Origin: Opitutia bacterium
GTDB lineage: Bacteria > Verrucomicrobiota > Verrucomicrobiia > Opitutales > JANYDI01
Length of the DNA stretch: 5,885 bases
Direction: 5' to 3'
Assembly: GCA_025363695.1 (NCBI GenBank)
Contig: JANYDI010000034.1
Span: forward strand, 1 to 5,885
Shown: piece after piece, positions 5,745 through 5,885 of the stretch
Numbering within the stretch: position 1 is the first letter of the stretch
Layout of the letters: each line of letters opens with the position of its first letter
Notes under the pieces: model-generated
Database searches by the model: none
The model's input: the letters and a program-made list of their open reading frames with translations, nothing else
Told to the model about the DNA's origin: nothing
Program-made: the position numbers and the translations under genes

Positions 5745-5885
5745 GGGGATCTACCGTCTTGGCAGTCAAGAGCAAAAGTCTAAAAATTCATAATTTTTTC
5801 GTAAACTCTGTCGTTTTTTACCATAGAATTTAAGCATAATATCATTTTGCGTATGATGGCTACCAGTGCAACTTTCGCAGCTTTT
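5745..5885 (+). repeat. Right copy of 141-bp exact terminal inverted repeat (R)
   Basis: This is the perfect reverse complement of 1-141. Reading outward it begins GGGGATCTACCGTC, contains a small inverted repeat TCTTG-GCAGT-CAAGA (5757-5771), then an AT-rich stretch and an ATG at 5853. A weak promoter-like pair, TTGGCA (5759-5764) and TAAAAA (5781-5786) with a 16-nt spacer, is visible. See the left copy for the assembly argument. Confidence 0.9.
5853..5885 (+). CDS. Possible 5' fragment of an outward-reading gene inside repeat R (right copy)
   Basis: ATG ATG begins an open frame of 11 codons (MMATSATFAAF) that runs off the window. The frame is open upstream to a TAA at 5802-5804. There is no Shine-Dalgarno sequence; a CATAAT hexamer ends 12 nt before the ATG. 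It is identical to the left-end fragment and too short to name. Confidence 0.25.
   Translation, partial: MMATSATFAAF

Overview
The window is a bacterial chromosomal segment with two full-length, unrelated housekeeping genes on the minus strand. One encodes an FtsK/SpoIIIE-type DNA translocase (456-2909) and the other a GTP-dependent phosphoenolpyruvate carboxykinase (3771-5444). About 30% of the window is non-coding, and nearly all of that is built from repeats and hairpins. The protein sequences and the AGCCCTGAAGGGGCGA-type palindrome would fit a Verrucomicrobiota (Opitutae-like) or similar environmental bacterium. That placement is a weak inference from memory.

Layout. 1-141 is an exact inverted copy of 5745-5885. 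142-266 is an 18-bp stem enclosing a 51-nt core. 294-415 is composite repeat A, pointing right toward the 3' end of ftsK. 456-2909 is ftsK. 2910-2945 is a degenerate extra copy of the repeat's tail, touching the ftsK start codon. 2957-3093 is composite repeat B, pointing left toward ftsK. 3094-3291 shows nothing recognisable. 3292-3554 is a 263-bp palindrome with 50-bp perfect arms. 3577-3749 is composite repeat C, pointing right toward the 3' end of pckG. 3771-5444 is pckG, with a strong extended -10 promoter just upstream that implies a leaderless mRNA. 5521-5744 holds outward-pointing repeat parts around a second 51-nt core (repeat D).

The most striking pattern is architectural. Each gene is monocistronic and sits between two inward-pointing copies of the same modular repeat (A> ftsK <B, then C> pckG <D). 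The 51-nt core lies between outward-pointing repeat heads, and the whole unit is flanked by an inverted repeat. The hairpin arms differ in sequence between copies but remain self-complementary, which suggests that the folded structure is being maintained.

The terminal inverted repeat is exactly 141 nt, the default largest k-mer of the MEGAHIT assembler. The simplest reading is that the window is one complete contig that stops on both sides at the same longer genomic repeat. The visible part of that repeat contains an AT-rich leader and the first codons of a possible outward-reading gene. The two genes share no obvious pathway: one acts in chromosome segregation and the other in gluconeogenesis. 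The novelty here is in the repeats, not the proteins.
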